From contig NZ_RFFN01000003.1 of the NCBI RefSeq assembly GCF_003696315.1, positions 248,001 through 312,000 on the forward strand: a stretch of 64,000 nucleotides of DNA, read 5' to 3'. A model generated the notes under the pieces. It saw only the letters and a list, made by a program, of their open reading frames with translations. It did not search any database and had not been told where the DNA came from. Each line of letters opens with the position of its first letter. The stretch's first letter is position 1. Below are positions 17,512 to 26,251 of the stretch, in pieces. The stretch is from Pseudomonas songnenensis (lineage in GTDB: Bacteria; Pseudomonadota; Gammaproteobacteria; Pseudomonadales; Pseudomonadaceae). The translations under genes and the position numbers were made by a program.

Positions 17512-18006
17512 ATGACCCGCCCTGCCCTGTCCCGCGCCACGCTTGTACTCGCACTGTTCGCCGGCTTGATCGGCGCGCCCCTGCACGCCGCCGACCTGCT
17601 GGATAACGGTGACCTTGCGCCGATCGGCATTTCGCCCGCGGTTTCCGGTGCGCAGCAGGTGGTCCCGCTGTCCTCCTCGCAGGCGGCCTACGTGCAGCAG
17701 ATGGGCCACGGCAACCTGGCCGAACTGCGCCAGAGCGGCCAGGCGCTGAATGCACAGATACTGCAGCAGGGCTCGGACCAGGAGGCCTTCATCCTTCAGC
17801 ACGGCGACAACCTGCTGGCCATCGTCGAACAGGTCGGCCAGGGCAACTTCGCCGACATCCGCCAGACCGGCAGCGACAACCAGGCCAGCATCAGCCAGTA
17901 CGGCGCCTATAACGACGCACGCATCGAACAAACCGGGAGCGGGCTGCGCAGCACCGTCACCCAATTCGGCGTCGGCCAGCAGATCAACATCGTGCAGGGT
18001 CGATAA
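17512..18006 (+). CDS. csgB: Curlin repeat protein, CsgB-like nucleator
   Basis: Secreted amyloid subunit of 164 residues. Residues 1-27 are a signal peptide (LVLALFAGLIGAPLHA). After a linker of about 30 residues the Q-x-G triplet recurs at residues 63, 74, 85, 96, 107, 118, 129, 140 and 151, an unbroken 11-residue step, with Asn and Gln at the other ladder places (e.g. GSDNQASISQYG). This is half the 22-residue curlin repeat and predicts a beta-helix amyloid. Position before the longer csgA and the linker suggest the nucleator, though the two roles cannot be separated with certainty. The Shine-Dalgarno is weak. The next gene starts 24 bp downstream. Confidence 0.88.
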   Translation: MTRPALSRATLVLALFAGLIGAPLHAADLLDNGDLAPIGISPAVSGAQQVVPLSSSQAAYVQQMGHGNLAELRQSGQALNAQILQQGSDQEAFILQHGDNLLAIVEQVGQGNFADIRQTGSDNQASISQYGAYNDARIEQTGSGLRSTVTQFGVGQQINIVQGR

Positions 18007-18030
18007 CCGCCAGGGACCAAGGAGAAACAC

Positions 18031-18912
18031 ATGTTCAAGCCCGTCGCGATCGCCAGTTTGCTTGCCCTCGGCGCCACCCAGGCCTTGGCCGAGAACAGCA
18101 TCGAACTGGAGCAACGCGGCGCGGACAACGTCGCCGAGCTGCAACAGCTCGGCCTGGTCGAATCCAGCTCGATCGATGTCAGCCAGATCGGCAACCTCAA
18201 CGAGGCCAGCATCACCCAGATCGGCGAGGCCTACTTCAAGGTCGCCAACCTCCAACAGATCGGCAATGCAAACGTCGCCACGGTCGAGCAGACTGGACGC
18301 ACCAGTACGCTCAATGCCAGCAGCGTCGGCAACGGCAACCAGATCACTGGCAGCCAGACCAGCTTCGTCACCGCACAGATCGAGCAGCGCGGCGACGACA
18401 ACCAGCTGACCTTCAGCCAGCAGGGATACTACGAAGGTGCCCGCCTGAATGTGTCCCAGGACGGCCTGGGCAACATGGCCGATATTTTTCAGGGCGACGG
18501 CAACCGCATGACGTTCGCTCAAGCCGGCAGCTACAACACGGCGGATATCCACCAGAGCGACTACCACAACGAACTCGACTTCACCCAGAGCGGCGACAGC
18601 AACCGGCTAACGGTCGAGCAGAACGGCTTCGGCGGCCGCATCAGCGGTTCGTCGACCGGCAGTGGCAACAGCGTCGACATCGCACAGCGCTTCATGTCCA
18701 ACCAGGCCACGGTAATCCAGAACGGCAACGACAACCTGGCGAGCATCGAGCAGGGCAACTACAGCCACCAGGCCACCATCACGCAGATGGGCAGCGCCAA
18801 CGAGGCGATCATTCGCCAGAGTCTGCCGACCAACGATTACACCCGCCTGCCGAGCGCTGCAGCGATCCACCAGAGCGGCACCGGCAACAGCGCGACCATC
18901 GTCCAGCAGTAA
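18031..18912 (+). CDS. csgA: Curlin repeat protein, CsgA-like major subunit
   Basis: Secreted amyloid subunit of 293 residues, about twice the E. coli CsgA length. Signal peptide is residues 1-20 (IASLLALGATQALA). The rest is nearly all curlin repeat: Q-x-G type triplets at about 28, 39, 52, 63, 76, 87, 119, 130, 143, 164, 186, 197, 230, 252 and 281, at mostly 11-13 residue steps, with Asn after Gly (GADN, GNLN, GNAN, GDDN, GTGN). Some repeats are degenerate (QRF, QSL, QGN), so spacing is less regular than in CsgB. A strong AAGGAG lies 7 bases before the ATG, fitting high expression of the major subunit. Confidence 0.88.
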   Translation: MFKPVAIASLLALGATQALAENSIELEQRGADNVAELQQLGLVESSSIDVSQIGNLNEASITQIGEAYFKVANLQQIGNANVATVEQTGRTSTLNASSVGNGNQITGSQTSFVTAQIEQRGDDNQLTFSQQGYYEGARLNVSQDGLGNMADIFQGDGNRMTFAQAGSYNTADIHQSDYHNELDFTQSGDSNRLTVEQNGFGGRISGSSTGSGNSVDIAQRFMSNQATVIQNGNDNLASIEQGNYSHQATITQMGSANEAIIRQSLPTNDYTRLPSAAAIHQSGTGNSATIVQQ

Positions 18913-18959
18913 CCCTTCGACTCTCCAGCCACGGACCGGCTTCAACGGAAACAGAACGG

Positions 18960-19355
18960 ATGCTGACCATGACCCTCGCCACCTGGCTGCTCGCCGCCGC
19001 CCCCCCGCCAGCTGACGCTGCGGTACGCGCCAGCCTCGAACTGCAACCCGTCGCGGACGATCGACTGTCCCTCGCCCTGTGCTTCAAGGGCAGCGGCCAG
19101 CAGGTCCGCTTCCGCCTCAAGGTCCGCTCCAGCGGCAAGGCTGGCAGTGCCCAGACGGCGCAGGGCGGCACCCTCACCGCTACCGCGACGGAGCAATGTC
19201 CGCTGCGCAACCGGCTCGGCATCGCGGACGACAGTCGTGTCGAAGCCGAGCTGCAGTGGTGGATCGACGACGCCGAGCAGCCACCGATACTGCGCAGCTA
19301 CCCGGCGGATGAGGTCGACGTGGACGATAACGACGAGCCACAGCAGATCGCCTAG
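18960..19355 (+). CDS. csgH: CsgH/CsgC-like curli chaperone
   Basis: Protein of 131 residues with a signal peptide (MTLATWLLAAAPPPADA, residues 4-20) and a small beta-rich domain. The order csgB-csgA-this gene, the length, the two cysteines in LALCFKG and TEQCPLRN, and the Ig-like pattern RFRLKVRSSGKAG suggest CsgH, the functional counterpart of E. coli CsgC, which keeps curlin from forming fibres in the periplasm. The tail DDEVDVDDNDEP-like acidic region is unusual. Assignment leans on context as much as sequence. The curli pore and accessory genes csgE, csgF and csgG do not follow; oprH does. Confidence 0.65.
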   Translation: MLTMTLATWLLAAAPPPADAAVRASLELQPVADDRLSLALCFKGSGQQVRFRLKVRSSGKAGSAQTAQGGTLTATATEQCPLRNRLGIADDSRVEAELQWWIDDAEQPPILRSYPADEVDVDDNDEPQQIA

Positions 19356-19393
19356 GTGCGTGCGCCGGACCAACGGTGGCACATGGGCGGGTC

Positions 19394-19446
19394 GTTCAGC
19401 GCAGGTTCAGCCAGGGTTCAGGAAGGGTTCAGTGACAACCGTTCAG
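19394..19446 (+). promoter_or_regulatory. Array of GTTCAG hexamers, putative PhoP operator of oprH
   Basis: GTTCAG occurs at 19394, 19405, 19416 and 19427, each exactly 11 bp after the last (hexamer plus 5), and again at 19441. PhoP of enterics binds direct hexamer repeats spaced by 5 bp (TGTTTA type), and the PhoPQ genes lie downstream, so this is a likely autoregulatory operator with two PhoP dimer sites. CAGTAT at 19459-19464 could be the -10 box. Confidence 0.8.
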
Positions 19447-19489
19447 GCTAGGGGCCGTCAGTATCCCGCTGCCTGAAAAGGAGTCACCG

Positions 19490-20095
19490 ATGAAAAAACT
19501 TAGCACTCTGGCCCTCGCCACCACCCTCGGCATCTTCAGCTTCGGCGCCCATGCCGCCGAGAACTTCGCCGGTTTCACCTGGGGCAAAAGCACCGTCAAC
19601 ACCGACCGCTCCAGCTCGCTGAAGCAGAACATGGACGGCAAGAACCGCTTCGATGACGTGATCAAGAACAGTGGCACCTGGGGCGTGCGCGCCGGTCAGA
19701 TGACCGACGAAGGCCGTTACTACATGACCTACGAGAACGTTTCGGACGACTACGGCAGCAGCCTCAAGCTGCGTCAGCAGAACCTGATCGGCAGCTACGA
19801 CATGTTCGTCCCGCTGGGCGACACCACCCGCCTGTTCGGCGGTGCCAGCGCCGGTCTGACCAAGCTGGAGAACGAGTCCAAGGGTTATACCCGTGACAGC
19901 GACATCGGCTACCTGGTCGGCCTGCAGGCCGGTATCCTGCAGAAGCTCGGCGACAACACCTCGGTGGAAGCCGGTTACCGCTACCTGCGCAGCAACGCCG
20001 GTACCGAAGTGTCCGAGCGCGGCGTCGGCAAGCTGGGCTCGATCGATGTGCACAGCAGCAAGCAGGCCTATCTGGGTCTGAACTATCACTTCTGA
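19490..20095 (+). CDS. oprH: Outer membrane protein OprH
   Basis: Eight-stranded outer-membrane beta-barrel of 201 residues that in P. aeruginosa binds lipopolysaccharide and stabilises the outer membrane under low magnesium. Signal peptide is residues 1-23 (STLALATTLGIFSFGAHA). The mature protein starts ENFAGFTWGK and keeps the family segments SGTWGVRAGQ, KLRQQNLIGSYD, LFGGASAGL, RDSDIGYLVGLQAGIL, EAGYRYLRSNAGTE and the terminal YLGLNYHF, ending in Phe as barrel proteins do. It is first in the oprH-phoP-phoQ operon and is preceded by the GTTCAG array. Confidence 0.95.
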   Translation: MKKLSTLALATTLGIFSFGAHAAENFAGFTWGKSTVNTDRSSSLKQNMDGKNRFDDVIKNSGTWGVRAGQMTDEGRYYMTYENVSDDYGSSLKLRQQNLIGSYDMFVPLGDTTRLFGGASAGLTKLENESKGYTRDSDIGYLVGLQAGILQKLGDNTSVEAGYRYLRSNAGTEVSERGVGKLGSIDVHSSKQAYLGLNYHF

Positions 20096-20124
20096 TGGCA
20101 TTACGCTGACAGAACGTTGAACAA

Positions 20125-20147
20125 CGGCCGGGCATTGCCCGGCCGTT
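20125..20147 (+). terminator. Hairpin between oprH and phoP
   Basis: ACGGCCGGGC and GCCCGGCCGT pair perfectly over 10 bp with a 3-base loop. Only TTT follows, so it probably attenuates transcription and makes oprH mRNA more abundant than phoPQ. Confidence 0.7.
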
Positions 20148-20165
20148 TGCCCAGGGAGCAGAAAA

Positions 20166-20843
20166 ATGAAAGTGCTGGTGGTGGAAGACGAGGCGCTGCT
20201 GCGCCACCACTTGCAGACGCGGCTCGGTGAAAGCGGGCATATCGTCGATGCCGTGCCCAATGCCGAAGAAGCGCTGTATCAGACCCACGAATTCAACCAC
20301 GACCTTGCCGTCATCGATCTCGGCCTGCCGGGCATCAGCGGGCTGGACCTGATCCGCCAGCTGCGCAGCCGCGGCAAGGCCTTTCCCATCCTTATTCTCA
20401 CTGCCCGCGGCAACTGGCAGGACAAGGTCGAAGGCCTGGCCGCCGGCGCCGACGACTACGTGGTCAAGCCGTTCCAGTTCGAGGAACTGGAAGCCCGGCT
20501 GAACGCCCTGCTGCGCCGCTCCAGCGGCTTCACCCAGGCCACCATCGAAGCCGGCCCGCTGCTGCTGGACCTCAACCGCAAACAGGCCACGGCCAACGGC
20601 GAGCCGCTGGCGCTGACCGCCTACGAATACCGCATCCTCGAGTACCTGATGCGTCACCAGCAGCAGGTAGTGGCCAAGGAGCGGCTGATGGAACAGCTCT
20701 ACAGCGGCGACGAGGAGCGCGACCCGAACGTCATCGAGGTGCTGGTCGGCCGGCTACGGCGCAAGCTCGAGGCGCAGTGCGCGATGAAACCCATCGAAAC
20801 CGTACGCGGCCTCGGCTATCTGTTCACCGAGCGCTGCCGATGA
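20166..20843 (+). CDS. phoP: Two-component response regulator PhoP
   Basis: OmpR-type regulator of 225 residues that responds to low divalent cations or cationic peptides through PhoQ. The receiver domain has the acidic pair in VVEDEA, the phosphoacceptor Asp51 in VIDLGLPG, the Thr of ILTARG and Lys of VVKPFQF. The winged-helix domain (about 125-222) shows LTAYEYRILEYLM and NVIEVLVGRLRRKL. Sequence type is almost that of P. aeruginosa PhoP. It overlaps phoQ by ATGA and is preceded by GGGAG. Confidence 0.97.
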   Translation: MKVLVVEDEALLRHHLQTRLGESGHIVDAVPNAEEALYQTHEFNHDLAVIDLGLPGISGLDLIRQLRSRGKAFPILILTARGNWQDKVEGLAAGADDYVVKPFQFEELEARLNALLRRSSGFTQATIEAGPLLLDLNRKQATANGEPLALTAYEYRILEYLMRHQQQVVAKERLMEQLYSGDEERDPNVIEVLVGRLRRKLEAQCAMKPIETVRGLGYLFTERCR

Positions 20844-22237
20844 GTCGACGCTGGCGCCGCCTGCAGGCGCGCGTTCGCAATCAATTGACCGGCGCCATGT
20901 CGCTGCGCCTGCGCCTGATGCTCGGCGCCGCGAGCCTGGCCGTGCTGTTCATGCTGGCGTTGCTGCCCGCGCTGCAGGGCGCCTTCAGCCTGTCCTTCGA
21001 GAAAGTCATCGAACAGCGCCTGGCCGCCGACGCCAGCACGCTGATCACCGCCGCACAGGTCGAGAGCGGCCGACTGCAAATGCCCGAACGGCTGCCGGAC
21101 GAGGAGTTCGACCTGCCGGATGCGCAGCTGCTCGGCTTCATCTACGACCGCCGCGGCGAGCTGATCTGGCACTCGCGCTCGGCCGCCGACGAGCGCATCG
21201 ACTACCGTCCGCGCTATGAGGGCGGCGCCACCGAATTCCTGCGCGTGCGCGATGCCGATGGTGTGGAGTACTTCGTCTATGACGTCGAGCTGCACCTGGC
21301 CGGCAGCCGCGACAACGCCTTCAGCTTCGTCACCATGCAGCCGACCAGCGAGTACCTGAGCCTGTTCGATGAGTTCCGCCGGCAGCTCTATCTGTGGCTG
21401 GGCAGTGGCTTGCTGGTGCTGCTGGCCCTGCTCTGGCTCGGCCTGACCTGGGGCTTTCGCACGCTCAAGCGGGTCAGCGCCGAGCTCGACCAGGTCGAAG
21501 CCAGCCAGCGTGAACGGCTGAGCGACGACCACCCGCGCGAACTGCTGCGCCTGACCCGCTCGCTGAACCGCCTGCTGGACAGCGAACGCCGCCAGCGCGA
21601 GCAGTACCGCAACTCCCTGGGCGATCTGGCGCATAGCCTGAAAACCCCGCTCAGCGTGCTGCAGGGCGTCGGCGAGACCCTCTCGGCGCAGAGCCAGAGC
21701 CGCGAACAGGCGCAGGTGATGCAGGCGCAGATCGAACGCATGAGCCAGCAGATCGGCTATCAGCTGCAGCGCGCCAGCCTCGGCAAGAGCGGCCTGGTGC
21801 GCCACCGGGTCGAGCTGCGGCCGTTGCTCGACAGCCTGTGCAGCACGCTGGACAAGGTCTATCGCGACAAGCGCGTGCAGATCGACATGCAACTGGTCGA
21901 GCCCTGTGTCGTGCCGATGGAACAGGGCGCGCTGATGGAGCTGCTCGGCAACCTGCTGGAAAACGCCTACCGGCTGTGCCTTGGGCAGATCCGCATCAGC
22001 GCCCGCACCCATGACGGCGACCTGCTGCTGGGCATCGAGGACGACGGCCCCGGCGTGCCGGTGGACCAGCGCGCACGCATCATCCGTCGCGGTGAACGCC
22101 TCGACGGCCAGCACCCTGGCCAGGGCATCGGCCTGGCGGTGGTCAAGGACATCCTCGACAGCTACGGCGGCGAACTCAGCCTGGGCGAGTCAGAACTTGG
22201 CGGCGCAGCCTTCCAGATCAAGTTGCGGACCGACTAG
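20840..22237 (+). CDS. phoQ: Sensor histidine kinase PhoQ
   Basis: Inner-membrane kinase of 465 residues, started at the ATG that overlaps the phoP stop. Two helices (about 30-50 and 195-215) flank a periplasmic sensor domain with an acidic stretch (MPERLPDEEFDLPDAQ), which in PhoQ proteins bridges metals to the membrane. Then come a HAMP-like linker, the DHp helix with the phosphorylated His in LAHSLKTPLSV, and the ATPase with N box LGNLLENAYRLC, GIEDDGPGVP and GQGIGLAVVKD. It would phosphorylate PhoP and control the oprH promoter upstream. No clear terminator follows. Confidence 0.95.
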   Translation: MSRRWRRLQARVRNQLTGAMSLRLRLMLGAASLAVLFMLALLPALQGAFSLSFEKVIEQRLAADASTLITAAQVESGRLQMPERLPDEEFDLPDAQLLGFIYDRRGELIWHSRSAADERIDYRPRYEGGATEFLRVRDADGVEYFVYDVELHLAGSRDNAFSFVTMQPTSEYLSLFDEFRRQLYLWLGSGLLVLLALLWLGLTWGFRTLKRVSAELDQVEASQRERLSDDHPRELLRLTRSLNRLLDSERRQREQYRNSLGDLAHSLKTPLSVLQGVGETLSAQSQSREQAQVMQAQIERMSQQIGYQLQRASLGKSGLVRHRVELRPLLDSLCSTLDKVYRDKRVQIDMQLVEPCVVPMEQGALMELLGNLLENAYRLCLGQIRISARTHDGDLLLGIEDDGPGVPVDQRARIIRRGERLDGQHPGQGIGLAVVKDILDSYGGELSLGESELGGAAFQIKLRTD

Positions 22238-22384
22238 ACGAGTCGTGCACGCCGGTATTCCGACATGGCCTAAGGTAGGAGAAACCCTACCTCGAACGAG
22301 GCATTTGTCGTGGAATCGATAATGCCACTATGACACCAGTCTTCCATACCTCCACGGACGGAGCTCGTTGTCAGAGAGTTCGCC

Positions 22385-24034
22385 ATGGCAATTATCTCGT
22401 CCGTCAAAGCCAAGCTGGGGCTCAGCTTCGCTGCCCTCACCGCCGTAGTCCTGAGCATTTCCATACTTTCAATTGCTCAACTCGAACAGGCCAACGAAGC
22501 GTTCGCGAACTATGTCGAAGGTGTGAACCTGAGAGAGGAGCTTGCGTCCGAGCTGCTGGTTGCTGCACAGCAACGTGCGATTCACGCGCGAAATCTGGTT
22601 CTGGTTTCCTCCCGGGCTGAACGTGATGCCGAACATGCCATGGTCAGCAAAGCCCACAATGAAGTAGGCGCCACCCTCAGCAAGCTCAGGGCGGCGATCC
22701 TCCAGCTTCGCGCCTCACAGGATAGAGAAGAACAGCTGCTGTTCGATGAACTGGCGCGCGTCGAAGGCTTGTATGGCCCCGTTGCACTGGACATCGTCGG
22801 ATTGGCTGTCGACGGGCAACGTGAGGAGGCCATCCAGCGTATGAGCGACGATTGCATGCCGCTCCTTCGCCAACTGATTCAGGCTGCCGAAGCGTTTATG
22901 CAGCACAGTCGGGCGATTGCCGTAGCCGAGGTTGAGGAGGAAAGAGCTCTGTTCGAGGGCCAGCGCAAGCTGCTGGTAGGTGCATGCATTTTGGCCATCG
23001 CCCTGGCGATCGGCCTGGGCCTTGCCATTGTCCGCAGCCTGCTGCGGACACTTGGCGCCGAGCCCGACGTGCTCTCGGCTGCGGCGAAAAAAGCCGCTTC
23101 CGGCGATATGCGCAGGTTGACGGACCGAGCAGCGGTTCCGCCTGGTAGCGTGATGGCTTCGTTAGGCGAGATGCAATCCAGCCTGGCCGACCTGATCGGG
23201 CAGATTCGGGGCTCCGCAGATGTCATCTCTGGCGCCGCGGAAGAACTGTCTCAGTCAACCGAGCAGGCCAGCAGCAGCGTTATCCGGCAAAAGCAGGAAG
23301 TCGAGCAGGTTGCAACGGCCATTCATGAGATGGCTGCAACCGTGCAGGATGTCGCGAGAAACACCGAACACGCCGCCCAGGCTGCGATTTCAGCTGACCA
23401 GCACGCGCAACAGGGTGAGGACACCGCTCGCGCAGCCATAGATCAAATCGGTCGACTAGCCAGCGAGGTCGGCCGAGCCACCGACGCGATGATGCGACTC
23501 AAGCACGAGAGCGAGCGAATTGGGGGCGTTCTGGACGTCATTCGCTCCGTTGCGGAGCAGACCAATCTCTTGGCCTTGAACGCAGCAATCGAAGCCGCCA
23601 GAGCAGGAGATGCGGGGCGCGGATTTGCGGTGGTAGCCGATGAAGTGCGCAATCTGGCCAAACGCACGCAAGACGCAACGCTGGAAATACAGGTCCTGAT
23701 CCAGGGCTTGCAGGCGATTGCCGACGAATCCGCCTCGACGATGGACACTTGCCGCCACTTGACCGATCAGACAGTCGAAGGGGTGGACAGCACCGGCGCC
23801 GCTGTACAAGACATTTCCAGGATGATCGCCAGCATCCAGCAAATGATGCAGCAGATCGCAACCGCAGCAGAGCAACAAAGCGCAGTAGCCGAGGAAATCA
23901 ACTTGAGTGTTATCCGGGTACGGGACATTTCAGAACGGTCGGCTGTTTCCGCCGAGCACACCGCAAAGGCCAGCGTGGATCTTGCTGAGCTGGGTAGCGA
24001 CCTGCAAAACAAGGTCGGGAGATTCCGAATCTGA
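22385..24034 (+). CDS. Methyl-accepting chemotaxis protein
   Basis: Chemoreceptor of 549 residues. Helix 1 is at about 13-33, a four-helix-bundle type periplasmic domain at 35-190 ([20 protein letters not shown] at its start), helix 2 at 196-218, then HAMP and the signalling domain (about 280-549). The tip motif that contacts CheA/CheW is intact: [20 protein letters not shown] in part, with [11 protein letters not shown]. There is no C-terminal CheR-tether pentapeptide. The ligand is unknown. Codon use is richer in A/T third bases (aga, cca, gca, ata) than the neighbouring genes, which may mean later arrival. It stands alone between phoQ and a SnoaL-like gene. Confidence 0.92.
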   Translation: MAIISSVKAKLGLSFAALTAVVLSISILSIAQLEQANEAFANYVEGVNLREELASELLVAAQQRAIHARNLVLVSSRAERDAEHAMVSKAHNEVGATLSKLRAAILQLRASQDREEQLLFDELARVEGLYGPVALDIVGLAVDGQREEAIQRMSDDCMPLLRQLIQAAEAFMQHSRAIAVAEVEEERALFEGQRKLLVGACILAIALAIGLGLAIVRSLLRTLGAEPDVLSAAAKKAASGDMRRLTDRAAVPPGSVMASLGEMQSSLADLIGQIRGSADVISGAAEELSQSTEQASSSVIRQKQEVEQVATAIHEMAATVQDVARNTEHAAQAAISADQHAQQGEDTARAAIDQIGRLASEVGRATDAMMRLKHESERIGGVLDVIRSVAEQTNLLALNAAIEAARAGDAGRGFAVVADEVRNLAKRTQDATLEIQVLIQGLQAIADESASTMDTCRHLTDQTVEGVDSTGAAVQDISRMIASIQQMMQQIATAAEQQSAVAEEINLSVIRVRDISERSAVSAEHTAKASVDLAELGSDLQNKVGRFRI

Positions 24035-24146
24035 TCACCCAAACCCCAAGCGGCATTCCAGATCAGGTTACCGACCGGCTCTCCCACTGCACGCTGGGCG
24101 CTGCTAGAGTTCGCTGCCGAGCCAACTGCAGCCTCATGGAGCGCGC

Positions 24147-24590
24147 ATGTCACTGGATGACCGCAAGAAACTCGTTCGCCAGCACATCGACCTGACCTGG
24201 AATCGTGGTCACCTGGCGCTCGCCGAGCATCTGCACAGCAAGGACTTTCTCTACAAGAGCTCGTTCATTGGAAGGCCGCTCCACAGTGCCGAGTTTCTCG
24301 ACATGGTCCGACAGATCCGTCACGCCATGCCGGAGCTGGAGGTGGTGGTCGAGGAATGCATCGCCGAAGGCAACCGGGTGGTGACCTGGAGCACGCTGAT
24401 CGGCACCATCGAGCATGCGGCGTTCGGCTACCCGCCCAGCGACAAGGTGCTGAGCATTTCCGCCATGGCGTTCTGGTCCATCACCCCGACGCAGCAGGTG
24501 CAGGAGATCTGCACCATGTTCGACATGGAAAGCTTCCGCGCCCAGCTGGGCCTGGATACCCGCCCCTACGCCGAAAAAGCCCTGCCCTGA
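24147..24590 (+). CDS. SnoaL-like ester cyclase family protein
   Basis: Cone-fold protein of 147 residues of the NTF2-like/SnoaL polyketide cyclase family. Typical segments are NRGHLALAEHLHSKDF near residue 20, the long helix AEFLDMVRQIRHAMPELEV and VEECIAEGNRVVTWSTLIGTHEH-like strand, ending in an aromatic strand ISAMAFWSI. Many bacterial members have no known substrate and act as small-molecule-binding or isomerase proteins. Shine-Dalgarno is GGAG. It converges on the antiporter operon with 8 bases between stop codons and no terminator between. Confidence 0.7.
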   Translation: MSLDDRKKLVRQHIDLTWNRGHLALAEHLHSKDFLYKSSFIGRPLHSAEFLDMVRQIRHAMPELEVVVEECIAEGNRVVTWSTLIGTIEHAAFGYPPSDKVLSISAMAFWSITPTQQVQEICTMFDMESFRAQLGLDTRPYAEKALP

Positions 24591-24598
24591 GCAGCGGC

Positions 24599-26251
24599 TC
24601 ACCAGAGCCAGCCGAGCCAGAGCAGCGCCACCAGCAGCCAGGCGCTGATCGTCAGTGCGCCGCGCTCCCACTGCCGATTCCAGCGCCGCTCGCGCTGACG
24701 CCAGCGATTGCGCTCGAGGCCGATGGCAGGGACAGGCAGTGGCGGCTGACGCAGCACCCGCGTGAGATACAGCGACGCCGTCAGCGCCGGGTTCGGCAAC
24801 CGTGCCAGACGCGACGGCACTTGCCAGCCACGGCGCAGCGCCCATCCAGCCAACGTCAGGGCAGCCAGCAGCGGCCAAAGCGCCGCCCATAGGCCCCCCG
24901 GATAAAGGCCCTCCAGCAGGGGTTCACGCAGCGCCGGCCAGACCCAGGGCAACAGCAGCGAGGCCGTGCTGAGCACCGCCCACGGCAGCCATTGGCCAGC
25001 CGGCGGGCGCTGCGCCGGGGCATGCTGCTGATCGCGCCACATCAGCCAGAGTGCGCGCAACAGCAGCAGCGCGGTAGCGAAGCTGGCCAGCGTTAGCCAC
25101 GGCGCCCAGGCCGCGAAGGCGCTGTCGTGCAGGGCGTCCTTGAACAGGTACTTCACCGCCGCCCCGCTGGTCAGCGGCGCCCCCATGATCGCCAGTGCCG
25201 GCGGCAACAACAGTAGCCAGGCCAGCCGGGGCAGACGCCCTTCATGGACCATCCCCGCCGCCAGGAACAGCGCGCCCTTGGCCAGGCCGTGATGCACGCC
25301 GAACAGCACCAGCACCGCGAGAACTCCCGCCGACGGTTCATCGAGGCTCCACGCCAGCGCCAGAGTCATCAGCATCCAGCCCATCTGGCTTACCGAGGAA
25401 TAGGCCAGCACCGCCTTCGACTTGGCAGCACACAGGCCCAACGCAGCCGCATAGAGCGCGCCGAAGATCCCGGCTGCCAGCAGCGGCATGCTCCAGGTGG
25501 CCAGCGTCGAATCGGCCTCCGGCACGCAGCGCCAGATGCCGAGGATGCCGGCCTTGAGCATCGCCCCCGAGAGCACCGCGCTGGCCGGCACCGGCGCCTC
25601 CGGATGGGCCAGCGGCAGCCAGACGTGCAGCGGCCAGAAGCCGGCCTTCAAGCCGAGGCCGAGCAACAGCAGGGCGAGGGTCAGATGGTCGATCGGTTGT
25701 GCCTGCCAGCTGGCGAAGTCGAAGGCCTGGCCGGTGGAATGGGTGCGCAACAGCAGACCGGCGAGCAGCAGCATCTCGCCACAGATCGCCAGCTGCAGAT
25801 ACAGCCGGCCGGCGCGCCGCGGTCCCGGGCCGCCACGGTGGACGATCAGCCCGTAGGCGGACAGGCTCATGGCACTGAAGCCGAGGTAGAAACTCAGCGC
25901 GTCGGTGGCCACGATCAGCAACAGATTGCCGGCCAGCGCCAGCTGCCAGAACGCCCAGAAGCGCAACCGACGCGGGTCCCGGCTCAGGCTGCTGTTGGCA
26001 AAGACCGCTGCGCAGCCCCAGAGCACGGCGGAAAACCCCAGCCAGGCGCGCGTCAGGATATCGTCCGCGCCCCAGCGCACCCCCTCCCACAGCCAGGGCA
26101 GCTCCAGCGCCGCCGGAGGCTGCAGCGCCACCAGCAACGCCGGCACGCAGGTCAGCCACAACCACGACAGGGAGCGCTCACGCAGGCACAGCAGCAGCAC
26201 GCCGCCGAGCAACGGCGCGAAGGGCACCAGCAGCCAAAGCCAGGGATTCAT
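24599..26251 (-). CDS. Antiporter-like membrane subunit, MrpD/NuoL-type (third copy)
   Basis: Last gene of the Mrp-like operon; 550 residues with about 14 helices. It belongs to the proton-channel subunits shared by complex I and Mrp antiporters. The TM7 lysine (GLGLKAGFWPLHVWLP, Lys202) and TM8 lysine (MLKAG, Lys233) are present, and the TM12 segment APLTSGAAVKYLF resembles NuoL. Unusually, the glutamate on TM5 that is nearly universal is replaced: FYLGFSAMSLSAYGL has Ser126 where NuoL has Glu144 and the two sister genes have Glu. The C-terminus carries an Arg-rich stretch (about 515-535) before a final helix. It overlaps the gene before it by ATGA. It may stand in for the N-terminal part of MrpA. 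Confidence 0.85.
   Translation of the reverse strand: MNPWLWLLVPFAPLLGGVLLLCLRERSLSWLWLTCVPALLVALQPPAALELPWLWEGVRWGADDILTRAWLGFSAVLWGCAAVFANSSLSRDPRRLRFWAFWQLALAGNLLLIVATDALSFYLGFSAMSLSAYGLIVHRGGPGPRRAGRLYLQLAICGEMLLLAGLLLRTHSTGQAFDFASWQAQPIDHLTLALLLLGLGLKAGFWPLHVWLPLAHPEAPVPASAVLSGAMLKAGILGIWRCVPEADSTLATWSMPLLAAGIFGALYAAALGLCAAKSKAVLAYSSVSQMGWMLMTLALAWSLDEPSAGVLAVLVLFGVHHGLAKGALFLAAGMVHEGRLPRLAWLLLLPPALAIMGAPLTSGAAVKYLFKDALHDSAFAAWAPWLTLASFATALLLLRALWLMWRDQQHAPAQRPPAGQWLPWAVLSTASLLLPWVWPALREPLLEGLYPGGLWAALWPLLAALTLAGWALRRGWQVPSRLARLPNPALTASLYLTRVLRQPPLPVPAIGLERNRWRQRERRWNRQWERGALTISAWLLVALLWLGWLW

Noticed and set aside
19394..19446. GTTCAG repeats as a CRISPR or integration-site remnant
   Set aside because: Repeat is only 6 bp with 5-bp gaps, which fits a transcription-factor operator and not an array.
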